Below, one piece after another: positions 44,403-56,159 of a stretch of 64,000 nt of DNA. The stretch is from NCBI GenBank assembly GCA_902806595.1, contig CADCXC010000012.1, positions 930,001-994,000 on the forward strand, written 5' to 3'. The translations under genes were made by a program, and so were the position numbers. The notes beneath the pieces were generated by a model. It ran no database searches and was not told the origin of the DNA. It saw only the letters and a program-made list of their open reading frames with translations. Each line of letters begins with the position of its first letter. Within the stretch, counting starts at the first letter, position 1. Source of the DNA: Pyrenopolyporus hunteri. Taxonomy: Eukaryota > Ascomycota > Sordariomycetes > Xylariales > Hypoxylaceae.

Positions 44403-45209
44403 CTACAACAGCTTCGTCGTCCTCCCAGGCTGCAACCAACAAACCTTCTCCCCAACCCCTTCCCCCTCCAACGCCTCCCTCAACGCCTCCCTGCCCTGCG
44501 AGAAGTGACCCCAAGCCTCGAAATGCATCGGCACCAGCACCTCGGCGCCCAGATCCCGGAACAGCCGCGCGCCCTGCGCCCCGTCCATGGTGATCAGCAG
44601 CGGCTCACCGCTCCCGGGCGGCAGGACCTCGGCGGCGCCGAGATTCAGCAGCGCGACGCGCACGCAGAACGCGTCCCGCAGCCGCGCCAGCGCGGGGACG
44701 TGCACGGTGTCGCCGGAGAAGAACACGGCGTTGGGCCGGCCGCCCGTCGTCCCGAAGGCCGGCGTCGTCAGCGCGAAGCCGACGCACTGGCCGCCGGGGA
44801 GGTGCTGGCAAGGGGTGGCGGTTACGTCGAAGCGGGTGCCGCCGACGCTCAGCGTGGTCTTTTCCCAGGGCGCGAGACCGACGAGGCCGGGCCTAGGGCC
44901 GAGCTTCGCGGCGCCGTCGACGGTGGTGAGCACCCGTCGGCCGGGGAGCAGGCGCTCCCGGCTGAGCGCGTCGAGGTTGTCCGGGTGGTCCTCGTGGCTG
45001 AGCAGGACGGCGTCGATGGGGGGCAGTTGGGCGATGGAGAGCGCGGGTTCGTAGTGGCTTGTTAGTGTGGCGATGCCGACGTCCCATGTTGTGCCCTCGG
45101 GCGAGAAGTACGGGTCCGTGAGGAATGTAACGCCGTCGATGTCTAGGATGGCCGTTGCGGTGCCGATGTATGTGATGGTGATGTTGCTCCTGAAGGGTAC
45201 GTCGGCCAT
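44403..45209 (-). CDS. Metallo-beta-lactamase-fold hydrolase (UlaG/lactonase-like)
   Basis: 268 aa, intronless. The metal-binding loop of the superfamily is seen as LLSHEDHPDNLD (His72, Asp74, His75), preceded by the typical early strands YIGTATAILDIDG and FLTDPYFSPEG. Further ligand candidates follow in FFSGDT and MHFEAWGHFSQ. The overall length and DNLD tail of the motif match the UlaG-type branch, cytosolic hydrolases acting on lactones or phosphodiesters. The motif HEDH replaces the classic HxHxDH, so the first His position is altered (Ser-His-Glu-Asp-His). The substrate cannot be inferred. G+C is markedly higher than in the flanks. The start is the first ATG, and there is no signal peptide. 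Confidence 0.85.
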   Translation of the reverse strand: MADVPFRSNITITYIGTATAILDIDGVTFLTDPYFSPEGTTWDVGIATLTSHYEPALSIAQLPPIDAVLLSHEDHPDNLDALSRERLLPGRRVLTTVDGAAKLGPRPGLVGLAPWEKTTLSVGGTRFDVTATPCQHLPGGQCVGFALTTPAFGTTGGRPNAVFFSGDTVHVPALARLRDAFCVRVALLNLGAAEVLPPGSGEPLLITMDGAQGARLFRDLGAEVLVPMHFEAWGHFSQGREALREALEGEGVGEKVCWLQPGRTTKLL

Positions 45210-46776
45210 GGCGCTGATTTTAATGGAATGGGGTATTTTACATTAGCGGACTTGGAACTTCCCGGAATCGCGGTTCCGTTGTGCGATCCCGAGTTCCTTA
45301 ATTTTGGGGAGATTCTGCATATCTGATAAATTTATAATTCATGAAAAGGACGACGTTGGACTAAGCTATGCATAATTAGCCCATAGTGACGAACATCAGC
45401 GTTCGGATTAAGTAATTGGGCGTAGGTAATAGCTCATGCTTACAGAGCGTCCGCGAGGAAACAAGATGGGAATTGTGAGATGCTCGTAAAAGGCTTAATG
45501 TCATTGGCTTATGAGGCTGCTGGCGAGCAACGCGATCCAATACGGCGATAGCATCAGTCATCGCAACGAAAGTCGCGGGGATAAATTTTTCCTTCGGTAT
45601 CGCAACAATCCTATGGAAGTGGCTGTATTACAATACGAATAAAGTAGGGACGGTCCAACTGATGGCCGTGAGCTACAGAATATGGGCTTGCTAGACCAAA
45701 GAACCAGAATGCGAAGAACTTTCCCTTCGAGAAGTTTGCTCCTTAATTCCTTCATGAAGCATTACCTTATCATTTATATTAAACGAATGCTGGGTATAGT
45801 TACTCTGCAGCTATAGACAATTCCAGGTCGTCCCCTTGTGAGACCCGAGTTTGGAGGCGACTTTTATAAACCCTGACGTTGCAGCGCTGGCGTCTATCGG
45901 AGCGTTGCGGTGACAACATACTAGGATATAGATGATATAGGAGAAGGCGAGGAAGATCGACCGATATCCTGAGAATTCGATCAGTCAGACGGTTAATCGC
46001 GATACAACCAAAGAAGATAAGATCATCCAATCACCTAAGTTTAGCATAGCTGCAGACCGGGGGAGCAGAAGTTTCCATTTAGACAGCGGGGAGTTAGGCC
46101 GATTTAATATATCGTATCGTATTTCGAATTCGCTATCACGTTACTTAAGTCCGTTCTGCCTAAGTAAGTCAGGCCGGCGTCCGGATACGACCTAGATGAC
46201 CCCTGGGTTCCTGTCGCTCGGAAGATGGCGTGATTTAAATTGGCCCAAGACTCCGGCAGTCTCTAGAAGGAGATTAATTAGAGATAGAGAGCCGCACCGG
46301 TGGTGGCCGCGGGCACTTGCCGTACGTTCTAGGTCACCTAGTTGGTTGCACTCCGGGGCAGCCAGAATTAAGGGGAGTTCGGCTAAATCGTACAGACGCG
46401 CTCACGTTGCTGTTACGGGAAACGACCCTGAAGATCTGCAACGCACTCCAGAGTGCCGAGCGGAATATCAATTTTGATGTGTAAATTTCCCGTCCAGTTG
46501 GATCGCCCCGTAGAACCATGCGTACGCGCGTCCATGGCCTAGGTTTTCAGGCGCGTAGATCTGAACGAGAAAGAGTAGATTAAGCGGGGGGAGCTGGACG
46601 GGTAGATCGGCGTATAATAAGGGCAAGCCAAGGCCATCAACGACTTAACGCTTGACATATCTCCCACCGCATAGCTGTCGAGAAAGGAGCCAAGGCAAAG
46701 GCAATAAAAGAAAAGAAAGGAACTATCCTTCCACGTCCGAGACGCTAACTAACACGCCCAATCTACTACCTTCAAC
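45210..46776. other. Intergenic, no gene seen
   Basis: Divergent region between the hydrolase (-) and the secreted chitin-binding protein (+). A TATAATA-like element at 46612-46618 lies about 160 bp before the downstream ATG. No credible frame elsewhere. Confidence 0.5.
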
Positions 46777-47292
46777 ATGGTCGGCATCAAGTCAGCACTT
46801 GCCATTGTTCTCCTGGCTGCCACGGCGGTCTGGTCGGAAGTATCGCCAGACGAGACCTGCGGGATCGACAAAGCTGGTAACAACAAGGGATACACATGCC
46901 CTGGTGAGAAGAAATGCTGCTCGGCTAACGGATATTGCGGTTCGACCGACGAATATTGCCTAACGACTGTGGGATGCCAAACTAAGTATTCGAACGCGAC
47001 GGCCGCTTGCGTCAAGCCCGTCGACGGCAAGACGATCTCGCCGGACGGAACCTGTGGATCCGAGGGCGCCGGCAAGTACGGCTACCGGTGTCCCGAGCAA
47101 GGTGAAAATTGCTGCTCAGTTGCGTATGTTATCCCGCTATTCCATTGCTTCCGTATCATTTCATAGATTATGCTCTGGACGGAACTAGCTGTAGTCACTG
47201 ACGAAAATATTCTCAGGGGCTATTGTGGAAACACGACCGATCACTGCGCCGCTGCAAGCGGCTGCCAAAAGACGTACGGAAAGTGCACGTAA
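46777..47292 (+). CDS. Small secreted protein with two chitin-binding (CBM18, hevein-type) modules
   Basis: Two exons (46777-47123, 47217-47292) joined across a 93-bp intron (GTATGT...TCTCAG) give 140 aa. A signal peptide is evident at residues 1-20 (MVGIKSALAIVLLAATAVWS). Module one (about 28-76) has the Cys order CGIDKAG, TCPGEKKCCSANGYCG, YCLTTVGC; module two (about 88-139) repeats it with GENCCSVAGYCG and HCAAASGC and is completed only after splicing. The CCSxxGYCG core and aromatic positions are those that bind chitin. No catalytic domain is present, so it is likely a secreted lectin-like wall protein or effector that shields or sequesters chitin. The spliced frame and its Cys pattern support each other. 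Its role in a host is inference only. Confidence 0.9.
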
Positions 47293-47931
47293 ATACAATG
47301 TCCGCGAATGCGTGTACAGTGTTTTCCGTCTAGTTGTTTTAGGAATAGAGCTTATATATCTGGGTGGAATTGTTGAATCCCGAAAACTGCACACCATATT
47401 AGTCTAGCCAGGAAAGAAGCAAAAACCAAAATGGGGAGTGCCGAATGGATTGGATACCCGAGCAGGGGGTATCAATTGCTATGTATCGGGGCGGTTGAGT
47501 GTATATAGATGAGAATGATAGGACTGTCTATTTTCAGTTTCACTGTCTCGGCATTATGAGTAGTAAGTAGCGTCATAAAGACTGTTTCCGATGTGCGGCT
47601 AAGGGAATAACATCAAGCTTTACTTGGAGACCTTTAGGAAAGGTTTTTAACTGAGACTTTGGACGATATCTTTCCCCCTCCCGCGTAAAATTTGCCAATG
47701 TTGACCAGCGACAATGTACGTGGAGAAGTTCAGGCCTAGTCATCCTTGCTAGGATGAATAGAGTCCTTGGCTCCCAATTGGTGGCCGATTACGGCTTGAG
47801 CTAGGGCGGGGATTCTTCATGCCTACAACATCTTAAATGAGCAGATACCAATGTAACGAAAAGCAATTGTTTGTGATAAGTAAGCATAGAGACTGATTTT
47901 CTGCGAGTTCAAGATTTTAGGTGTAAATGCA
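47293..47931. other. Intergenic, promoter of the amidohydrolase
   Basis: No credible frame. The two flanking genes run in the same direction. Confidence 0.5.
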
Positions 47932-49551
47932 ATGACAGTTCTATTCTACAATGGAAGATTCTTCCAGTCTGGGCCCAAGGACGAGGACTATTCGTTCGCG
48001 GACGCCGTACTGGTTGACGACTCCGGCAAGATCACTCACGTTGGTAGCTCGAATGACGGGCGAATTAAAGAAGCCGAGGCAGCTGGGGCGGCTAAGCATG
48101 ACATGAACGGCCGCACAGTCCTACCGGGGTTCATCGATGGACATATGCATATCTTGATGCTGGGGATGGCCCTCAAGAAGGTAGGGCTAGAGGCATGCAA
48201 GGACCTCCAAGACATCCGACGTACGATCAAGGAATATGCAGTAGCAAACCCGTCCGTAGCACGTATAATGTGCAAAGGGTGGATGCATTCTATGACGAAG
48301 GGGGTGGCATTGGCTAGTATGATAGATGATCTAGATCCGCGACCCATATTCATCGACTCCAAGGACTTGCATTCGACTTGGTGCAACACGGCGGCCTTGG
48401 AAGAGATGGGCGTGCAAGATATGCCCAACCCGGAAGGTGGAATGATTCATCGCGACGAGAATGGGAAGGCATCTGGGCTGCTATCGGAGGCGGCGGCCGT
48501 TACTATCGTTTGGCCGCATATGGCGAAAACCGCGCCGATGGAAGAAAAGCTAGCAGCTCTAAAAGGGGCCGTCGAGGCATATAACGCGTCTGGCTACACC
48601 GGACTCGTGGAGATGGCGATGGACGAGAATGCATGGGAAGCTTTGCAGATACTACGTCAGAGAGAGACGCTGCCGATCAGGATCGCCGTCCACTGGCTAA
48701 TCACGCCTCGAAAGACGGAGGCTGAGAACCTAGCCCAGATCGACCGCGCAATCGAGTTAAACCGCCAGTTCAACGCTGACACCAGCCCAGACTGCCATGT
48801 CGTGGGCATCAAGATCATAGGAGACGGCATTATCGACGGTTGCACCGCAGGACTGTCAGAACCCTACACCTCAAATGGAGTATCTAGCGAACCCATCTGG
48901 TCGCTTTCGGAGCTGGGGCCTGTCATTAGAAAAGCGGATGCGGCGGGCTTGCAATGTGCGTTACACGCCATTGGTGATAAGACCATAAGAGTTGTTATTG
49001 ATGCTCTAGAGCAAAACGCCACGCCCGGTCGTAGACACCGGATCGAACATCTCGAGCTTGCATCGCCCGAAGACGCGTTACGGTTAGGAAAGTTGGGCAT
49101 CACCGCTTCTATCCAGCCAGTTCACGCCGATCCGGCAATCCTCCGGGCGTGGCCGTCGTTGCTCGGTCCCTCCCGCTTCAAGCGCGCATTTGCATATAAG
49201 GAATTCGCCGATGGAGGTGCTGTGTTAGCATTAGGTTCGGACGCCCCCACCGCACCGCATGCGCCGCTAAAGAACGTGTACACGGCAACGACGCGACGGT
49301 CGGCTAGGGAGCCGGAGCTGACGGACCGGGTCAACCCGCACTTTGCGCTCAACCTAGCGGCGGCAATCGCGGCGGGCACGGAAGGATCAGCATACAGCTG
49401 CTTCGCTGACCGGTACACCGGTAAGCTAGAGGCTGGGCGGATGGCTGACTTTGCAGTGGTGGACATGGAATGGGACGCAAATAAGCTGCTGGAAGCGAGG
49501 GTTGTACAAACCTGGTACGCCGGAAAGAAAGTATTCGACGCTGGGGAATGA
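47932..49551 (+). CDS. Amidohydrolase_3 family metal-dependent hydrolase (YtcJ-like)
   Basis: 539 aa, intronless. The HxH metal pair is seen in LPGFIDGHMHI (His71, His73), later ligands in CALHAIGDK and HRIEHLE, and the catalytic Asp region in ALGSDAPTAPH. The N-terminal beta-sandwich begins VLFYNGRFFQSG and the C-terminus returns to it with YTGKLEAGRMADFAVVD, as in other amidohydrolase-superfamily enzymes. Length fits the YtcJ/Amidohydrolase_3 group. Members hydrolyse N-substituted amino acids, cyclic amides or related bonds; the substrate is not readable from sequence. Start context is AAATGC with no close alternative. Confidence 0.9.
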   Translation: MTVLFYNGRFFQSGPKDEDYSFADAVLVDDSGKITHVGSSNDGRIKEAEAAGAAKHDMNGRTVLPGFIDGHMHILMLGMALKKVGLEACKDLQDIRRTIKEYAVANPSVARIMCKGWMHSMTKGVALASMIDDLDPRPIFIDSKDLHSTWCNTAALEEMGVQDMPNPEGGMIHRDENGKASGLLSEAAAVTIVWPHMAKTAPMEEKLAALKGAVEAYNASGYTGLVEMAMDENAWEALQILRQRETLPIRIAVHWLITPRKTEAENLAQIDRAIELNRQFNADTSPDCHVVGIKIIGDGIIDGCTAGLSEPYTSNGVSSEPIWSLSELGPVIRKADAAGLQCALHAIGDKTIRVVIDALEQNATPGRRHRIEHLELASPEDALRLGKLGITASIQPVHADPAILRAWPSLLGPSRFKRAFAYKEFADGGAVLALGSDAPTAPHAPLKNVYTATTRRSAREPELTDRVNPHFALNLAAAIAAGTEGSAYSCFADRYTGKLEAGRMADFAVVDMEWDANKLLEARVVQTWYAGKKVFDAGE

Positions 49552-51619
49552 GATGTCATACATATATTTTGCCGGTAGCCAATAATGTCCTCAATAATGA
49601 GTTTTTGCAGGCCGTACCAGTGCCTGGAAGATCGGAAATACCACAGAAACCAGTCCTGATGTCCATCGTATTCACCGCCATTAGTAGAGTGGACCACTAA
49701 GAGCGGCGGGATATTGTGGAAGGTCTTGGCCCTTCAGTCAAGCCAAGATCTTCAAGTCGGCATGCGCAGGCATCGATCACGGGACGTAATGCGTCGCACT
49801 GCAAAGCCACGAAATGCAACGAGGTACACGACGGACTTGGCGATGAAAAAAAGCCCCGAAGTCACATTGGTTTTCTTGACATTGACGGCGTCAAGTCTGT
49901 CGTTCAAAAGACCATGACCTCATGAACATACAATCGGCCTTCGAACGGAACTCCCTGGACCTCGAGTCCTCTTTTCGGACCTTTATGGAGCATTATGGTG
50001 TTGAGACGTCCGTCGTACACTGTCCGAGCAGAACCGCGGTAGCTCTTCCTGATTTGGTGCTTATACGCGAGGCTTGTATAACCGGCCCGTCGGATTGGGG
50101 TTCGCTTGCAATGATATGTATGTAAAAGACCGACGACTTTGATTCGTCGCATCATTTACATGGCAAATCGCCCGCTTCCTCTCGGAGACGGTAGTAAAAG
50201 GAAGAAGATTTGGGGTTGTAGTGGGGAGAGTTGAGTAAGGTACCGAAGTTTCCGGGCGGCGTTTGGCACGCCCGAACCGGTTTAACCAAGAAGCTAGAGT
50301 GGGTACCCTTACCCACCGGTGGTAATTTCCTCGGGGAGAAATAGGGGGCTGGGGGTTGGTCGCCTTTTGGTCGGAGCTTACTCAGAAGTATACTATAGCT
50401 AGGTAGCTACATGTAGGTATACTACGCCAGCATACAATACGCCTTCCTTCTATCTTGGACATGTGATACATTTGATTATCCCTACTACCATATTCAATTG
50501 GGATACCTACCTACCTACCTAGGTACCTATGCATGGAAAGTGCCTTCCCCGAAACCAACTGCTATTATCCTCTGCCATTGCACGTAACTACCTAATATAA
50601 GTACCAGGTAGGTAGTCACTGCAAGCATCCAATAATATAGGTACCTAGGTAGGTACCTACATGTATTGTACTTCTGTATTACACCACCTGCATCATGATA
50701 CTCAGGACGCGCCCGTGCTGCGTGGTACATACCGCACCATCAGAGCGAGTCTCGCCTCTCCTTCCCCCCCAACAGCTTCGTACTTTCTCTTGGACCCTTG
50801 GCCTTCCCTAAGGAGTAAAGTGTCGCCTCATTCTATCCGCCTGCCGAGAAATAGACGTCAAGGTCACGCAAGATCATGCAGAGGCGCAACCAGACAAGGG
50901 TGGAGAAGCTACGAAAGCTAGGAAGCTGGTAGGTAGGTACGTGGGTTTACGAAGCTTCCAAGACCGCTTCCAAGCCGCTTCCAAGCCGCTTCCAAGACCA
51001 CTTCAACTTCCAAGACTGCTTCCATTCCCGTTCCATTCGTTCACCTGATCACCTAACCACTTCGTTCTTATCAGCGGAAAACCGTCAGGTCAACTAAAAC
51101 CAACCAACCAACTACTTACCTTACCTACCTTTATACTACATACATGCCACCGTATATACATACGTACAAGCATCTACCTTACTAGTTGCTTTCTTCTAAA
51201 GTTTCATCAACTACTACTCCCCCCTCTCGCTTGGCATCCAATCGTCATTATTCCCTTGTCCGCCCTTCCCTGTCGCCTCCCTTCCCCCCTATGTGCTTTG
51301 TATGCAATCCTCCCTATGACAAGACCCAAAGCCCAATCCAATCAACTCCTTCGATACGGATACCATGCCTAATCCGCCTCACTTGCGTCGAGATGAACCC
51401 TTGGCGCACGTTGGGTGTTAGACCACCATAGTAATAATTATGGATGAACTCGGCGGGGTTTACGAGGGTCAGTAATTGTGCACCTCGTTACCCTATCATC
51501 TATATCTATCCTCGTATCCCCCTCCACCCTCCACAATCTGGATCGAGTCCCGATCTCCTAGATCCTTCTCGCCGGATTCTCTGATCCAGACCAACACACC
51601 AGCTACTAACCAACACTGA
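49552..51619. promoter_or_regulatory. Long upstream region of the ENA ATPase with repeats
   Basis: Two kilobases without a credible gene; only short overlapping frames occur at 49714-50155. GGTACCTA clusters lie at 50507-50530 and 50637-50662. Five or more imperfect copies of GCTTCCAAGMC stand head to tail at 50954-51025. The last 350 bases are strongly CT-rich, common before highly expressed fungal starts. Specific salt- or calcium-response sites are not identified. Confidence 0.5.
50954..51025. repeat. Imperfect tandem repeat of GCTTCCAAGMC
   Basis: An 11-bp unit, GCTTCCAAGAC or GCTTCCAAGCC, recurs five to six times, some copies diverged, about 600 bp before the ENA ATPase start. Confidence 0.8.
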
Positions 51620-54600
51620 ATGGGTATAGAAGACCAACCTGTTGTCGAGGAGTCGACTGAACCCCCTATATGTGGCTACACCAATGCCGCACCGGGAACT
51701 CCGCCTGGCCACAGAAACCAGGGCACAACAGCTCCTATAACCGCCGTAACTAAGCTTTCAAATCCACCCCCGCGCGAGAAGGCCGCCGCTTCTTTCGTAG
51801 GTGAGAGTCACCCCGAGCCTCACACTCTAGCAGTTGAGGATCTAGAACAGCTTCTGAAGACCAACGTCAAAAATGGCCTCGACTGCGCTGAAGCAGCTCG
51901 TCGCCTGGCCGACTATGGGCCAAACAAGATGGAGGGAGCTCAAGGGCTATCCGTGTGGAAGATTCTCTTGAGACAAGTCTCCAACAGCTTGACTATGGTC
52001 CTCATTCTCGTCATGGCCCTCTCCTTCGCCATCAACGATTTCATCGAGGGCGGCGTTATTGCCGCCGTCATCCTGCTCAATATCGTTGTGGGGTACGTTT
52101 TCATCCCGAGTCTCAAAAATTACTTATTGTAAAATCGAATCGTTTCGCATGTCATTCTAATTTCCCCAAGATTCATCCAGGACTACCGTGCTGAACAGAC
52201 CATCCAGTCTCTATACGCACTCTCGGCTCCGACGTGCAAGGTTATCCGTTCGGGTAATATCACTACCGTCAAGGCCGAATCACTCGTCAAAGGCGACATT
52301 GTGCTACTCAACGTCGGCGACATAGTTCCGGCTGATATCCGATTCGTCGATGGATTAAATTTATCCACTGATGAGGCTCTGCTGACCGGAGAATCTCTAC
52401 CTATCAGCAAGCATCCCGAAGCCGTCTTAAAGGATGCCGACGTTCCTCTCGGCGATCGCGTAAACATGCTATACTGTGCAAGCACCGTTACCCGCGGCCG
52501 GGGGAAGGGTATCGTCGTCGCAACCGGAATGAGTACCGAGGTGGGCAAAATCGCCCAATTACTTCGTGCAAACCCCGGTTCGAACAACGACATGTCCTTG
52601 CTGCAGGTCTATTGGAAGCGCGTGAAGCTTAGCACGCGCAGCATTCTTGGCCTAGATGGCACGCCCCTTCAGGTCAAGCTAAGCAAGTTCGCTTTGCTCC
52701 TTTTCGCCTTTGCCATCCTTCTTGCCATCATCGTCTTTTCCGCTAGCGTCTGGAATATCGACGACGAAGTTCTCATCTACGGTATTTGCGTCGGTGTTGC
52801 CGTCATTCCCGAGTCTCTCATCGCTGTTTTGACAATTAGTATGGCTGTCGGGACGAAGGCGATGGCCAAGGGCAACGTGATTGTGAGAAAGCTTTCTGCC
52901 CTAGAGGCTGTCGGAGGGGTTACCAACATTTGCTCCGATAAGACTGGCACATTGACCCAAGGAAAGATGATCACTAGGAAAGTCTGGCTTTGCGATGGGT
53001 CTACTGCTATAGTTGAAGCTTGCACCCATCCATTCGACCCTTCTAGTGGAAATGTCACTTGGAGTACCCATGCTCCCGAGTCACAAGACGACGTGCAGTC
53101 GGCACACCCGCTGTCTCCCACCGCGAGGAAATTTATAGAATGTCTCTCCCTATGTAACAATGCTACTGTGACGGATGGGAAGTCGGCGCCTAACGACGAC
53201 GCCGCCGAAACCTCGACTACATCGACCGTTGCGGTCTCGAATTGGGTCGCGGTCGGCGAGCCTACCGAAATAGCTCTCCAAGTCTTCGCGATGCGGTTCG
53301 GCATGAGCAAAGCCATCATTTCTCAGGCGAACGGCGTGCAGTTACTTGGCGAGCATCCTTTCGACTCTTCTTGCAAACGTATGACGGTCATTTACTCCTC
53401 GCCCGACTCTAACTTGGTTGAGGTATATACGAAGGGCGCATTAGAAGTTATGTTGCCGCTATTAGATGCTTCGGACGTTCTTAAGTCCGAACTCACCGCG
53501 AGAGCTGAATCGCTTGCCGCGGACGGGCTCAGAGTCCTCTGTATTGCCCACAAGGCCGTCGAGAACAACGTTGACTTCGGAAACTCACGCGAAGACGCCG
53601 AGAATAACTTGATTCCTCTGGGTCTTGCTGGTCTCTATGATCCTCCTCGAATAGAAACGACTGACGCCGTGAAAAAGTGCAAGGTCGCCGGTATATCCGT
53701 TCATATGCTTACCGGAGATCATATCAAGACGGCGACTGCTATTGCGCACGAGGTTGGCATTCTTGGTAAAGACCTCAGCTCGGTCGAGACCGTAAACGCC
53801 ATTATGCCCGCCGCAGCCTTTGACGCCTTAACCGACGCCCAGATTGACCAGCTGGAAAAGCTCCCACTCGTGCTAGCCCGCTGTAGTCCGTCGACCAAGG
53901 TGCGCATGGTTGAGGCCATGCACCGCCGCGGCGCATTTTGCGTCATGACTGGCGACGGGGTCAACGACTCGCCTGCCTTGAAAAAGGCAGACGTTGGTAT
54001 CGCTATGGGGCTTAATGGTAGCGATGTGGCCAAGGAGGCTGCAGACATGGTTCTCACCGATGATAACTTCGCTTCAATTGTGACGGCCGTTGAAGAGGGA
54101 AGACGCCTATTTGACAACATCCAAAAGGTAGGTCGCTGTACGCCCCCCGTAAACCCAGGGAATCACTACTAACAAAAATCCATTAATTCGATCTAGTTCT
54201 TACTCCACCTCTTGGTCTCCAATATTGCGCAGGTCCTCCTCCTACTCGTTGGCCTCGCATTCAAAGACGGGGCTGGTAAATCAGTCTTTCCGCTCTCTCC
54301 AATCGAGATCCTATGGGCTAACTTGATCACGTCGTCTTTCTTGGCTCTGGGCCTTGGTCTCGAAGAGGCGCAGCCGGATATCATGCTACGGCCACCGCAC
54401 GACCTCCGAATCGGCATATTCACGAGGGAGATTATTGTTGATAAGATGGTATATGGTTTCTTCATGGGTTCTCTGTGCATTGCGGCGTTCGCCGTCGTCA
54501 TATACACGCCCATTGAGAGCGTTTATACGAACCTACCATACTGGGGCCGTCTAGGCATAGACTGCAACGCAGAGTACAATTTGTCCTGTGACCTGGTCTA

Positions 54601-54979
54601 CAGAGCTCGTGCAACCACATATGCTACCCTCAGCCTTCTACTCCTCTTTACAGCCTGGGAGGTAAAGCACTTTACCCGCTCCTTATTTAACATGTATCCC
54701 GAGTCTTATGCTGGGCCCTTCTCAGTCTTCAAAACAGTTTGGAGGAACAAGTTTCTATTTGGAGCCGTGCTTGCGGGTTTCTTCATAACGTTTCCGGTCA
54801 TATATTTACCCGTCATTGACAGGAAGGTGTTCAAACACCAAGGTATTGGCATCGAGTGGGCCGTTGTAGCAGCATGTGTCTTGGTGTACGTCGCCCTTGT
54901 AGAGTTGTGGAAGGCAGGTAAACGACGTTTCTACAAGGACGTCATTATCTATAGCCGAACCACCCCCAGTGAAGCTTAG
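51620..54979 (+). CDS. ENA: P-type ATPase of the ENA (type IID) Na+/K+ efflux family
   Basis: Three exons (51620-52092, 52171-54127, 54197-54979), 1070 aa, matching the family. It pumps Na+ or K+ out across the plasma membrane (some members act on the ER) at the cost of ATP. Visible: the N-terminal cation ATPase region LADYGPNKMEG, actuator motif LLTGESLPIS, membrane motif VAVIPESLIAVLTI with MAKGNVIVRKL, phosphorylation site CSDKTGTLTQ, hinge MLTGDHIKTA and TGDGVNDSPALKKADVGIAMG. The C-terminal part includes CNAEYNLSCDLVYRARATT, characteristic of ENA rather than SERCA/PMR1 pumps. Introns are 78 and 69 bp; the second lies directly after DNIQK, before the C-terminal membrane bundle. IPESL replaces the acidic helix motif of Ca2+ pumps, arguing for Na+/K+ transport. 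Confidence 0.95.
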
Positions 54980-56159
54980 ATGTCGTATATCGCGACTAGT
55001 CATGCGGCTTTTATGAGCTTCCGCGATATTGTTACATGCTACGTCGGGTCAATCCGGTATATTGGGTCAAAATAGGTAGTCGAAGGGATTAAGATGAGTA
55101 TGGGCTTGCGCTATCTCTACCTTCACTCATTCTCTCGGTCTTCGTTTCAGCACGGCAAATTATCAGGGGGTCTTGACGGCGCAATTGGTTGCGCATTCGT
55201 TCGTAGATAAATATCGAGAGTTAAATCAGCGGATTCCGTGTAGGAGTATTCGCGAATGCACTATTGAGAAACAGGGGGATAACTACGGAATTACAGTCGT
55301 TTACATACTTAGGTAGGCGATATATCTTCGCAAATATTAATCAGAGTCACTCGTTTACGGCATTCTCAACTGTAGGTATAGCGCGAAAGTGAAATCATAA
55401 ACAACTGCATATCCAACGCGAAATTGTCGTGATCGCCGACGTTCTAGGTATGTCCTTCTGCCTTCTAACCACTTATACCTCCTGGCTTCGCATCCCTATG
55501 GCACGGGGCTCTAAGATACTATAACATTGAGTTAGAGTTAAAGGAAATGCGATGAAAACCTCCGTACTAGATCAATATTTTACATTTCTTTCATGTCTGG
55601 TAGATTGATCGGAGCTTTCATCAGAACCGCTATGGCTTATCCTCAATCACTTCGCCTCAGCTTCCCCCAGAGAGATGAAATTAGTTTGAGATTCGCCGAA
55701 GTATGTTATACGGCATGACACCATTATAGAGGGTTTTAGCGTATTAATCAGTAAAGGTTAACATACCCAAACGTAGGCACTCGACCACTCCCATCATCTT
55801 AGGCAAAGCCGTATCTAACACCCGCGGTACCTACCAGCGATTAAAATCTCAATCAAACATTGCGAATCTGGTTATATGACCACTAATGAAGGTCTGTCAC
55901 CTCCTTATAGCCCCGAGCATCGTAGTGAAGTAAGGTTGGGTACGGTTAAAGCATGTAGCCAACGGAGAAGCAGAGAAGAACAGACTGTAGTGAAGGGCGT
56001 CTGCGTCTGAAATACCAAGTCACTGCCGATTAGCTTACTAGACCTGTTAAACTCCCCAATCCGCTATAAAGTTGGTGCCCGATTCATCTAAGATAATGCT
56101 ACCTAGCCTCTTGCCGCACCGCGTTTCCATATCGGAAGCAACATATCTGGTATGGCCCG
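54980..56159. other. Intergenic, no intact gene
   Basis: 3' flank of the ENA gene, then sequence that may include the unrecognisable 5' part of the HET relic. No open frame is convincing. Confidence 0.45.

Noticed and set aside
44253..45065. 270-codon plus-strand frame opposite the metallo-beta-lactamase gene
   Set aside because: Shadow of a GC-rich coding strand; Arg/Pro/Gly-rich with no motif, while the minus strand has the metal-binding loop.
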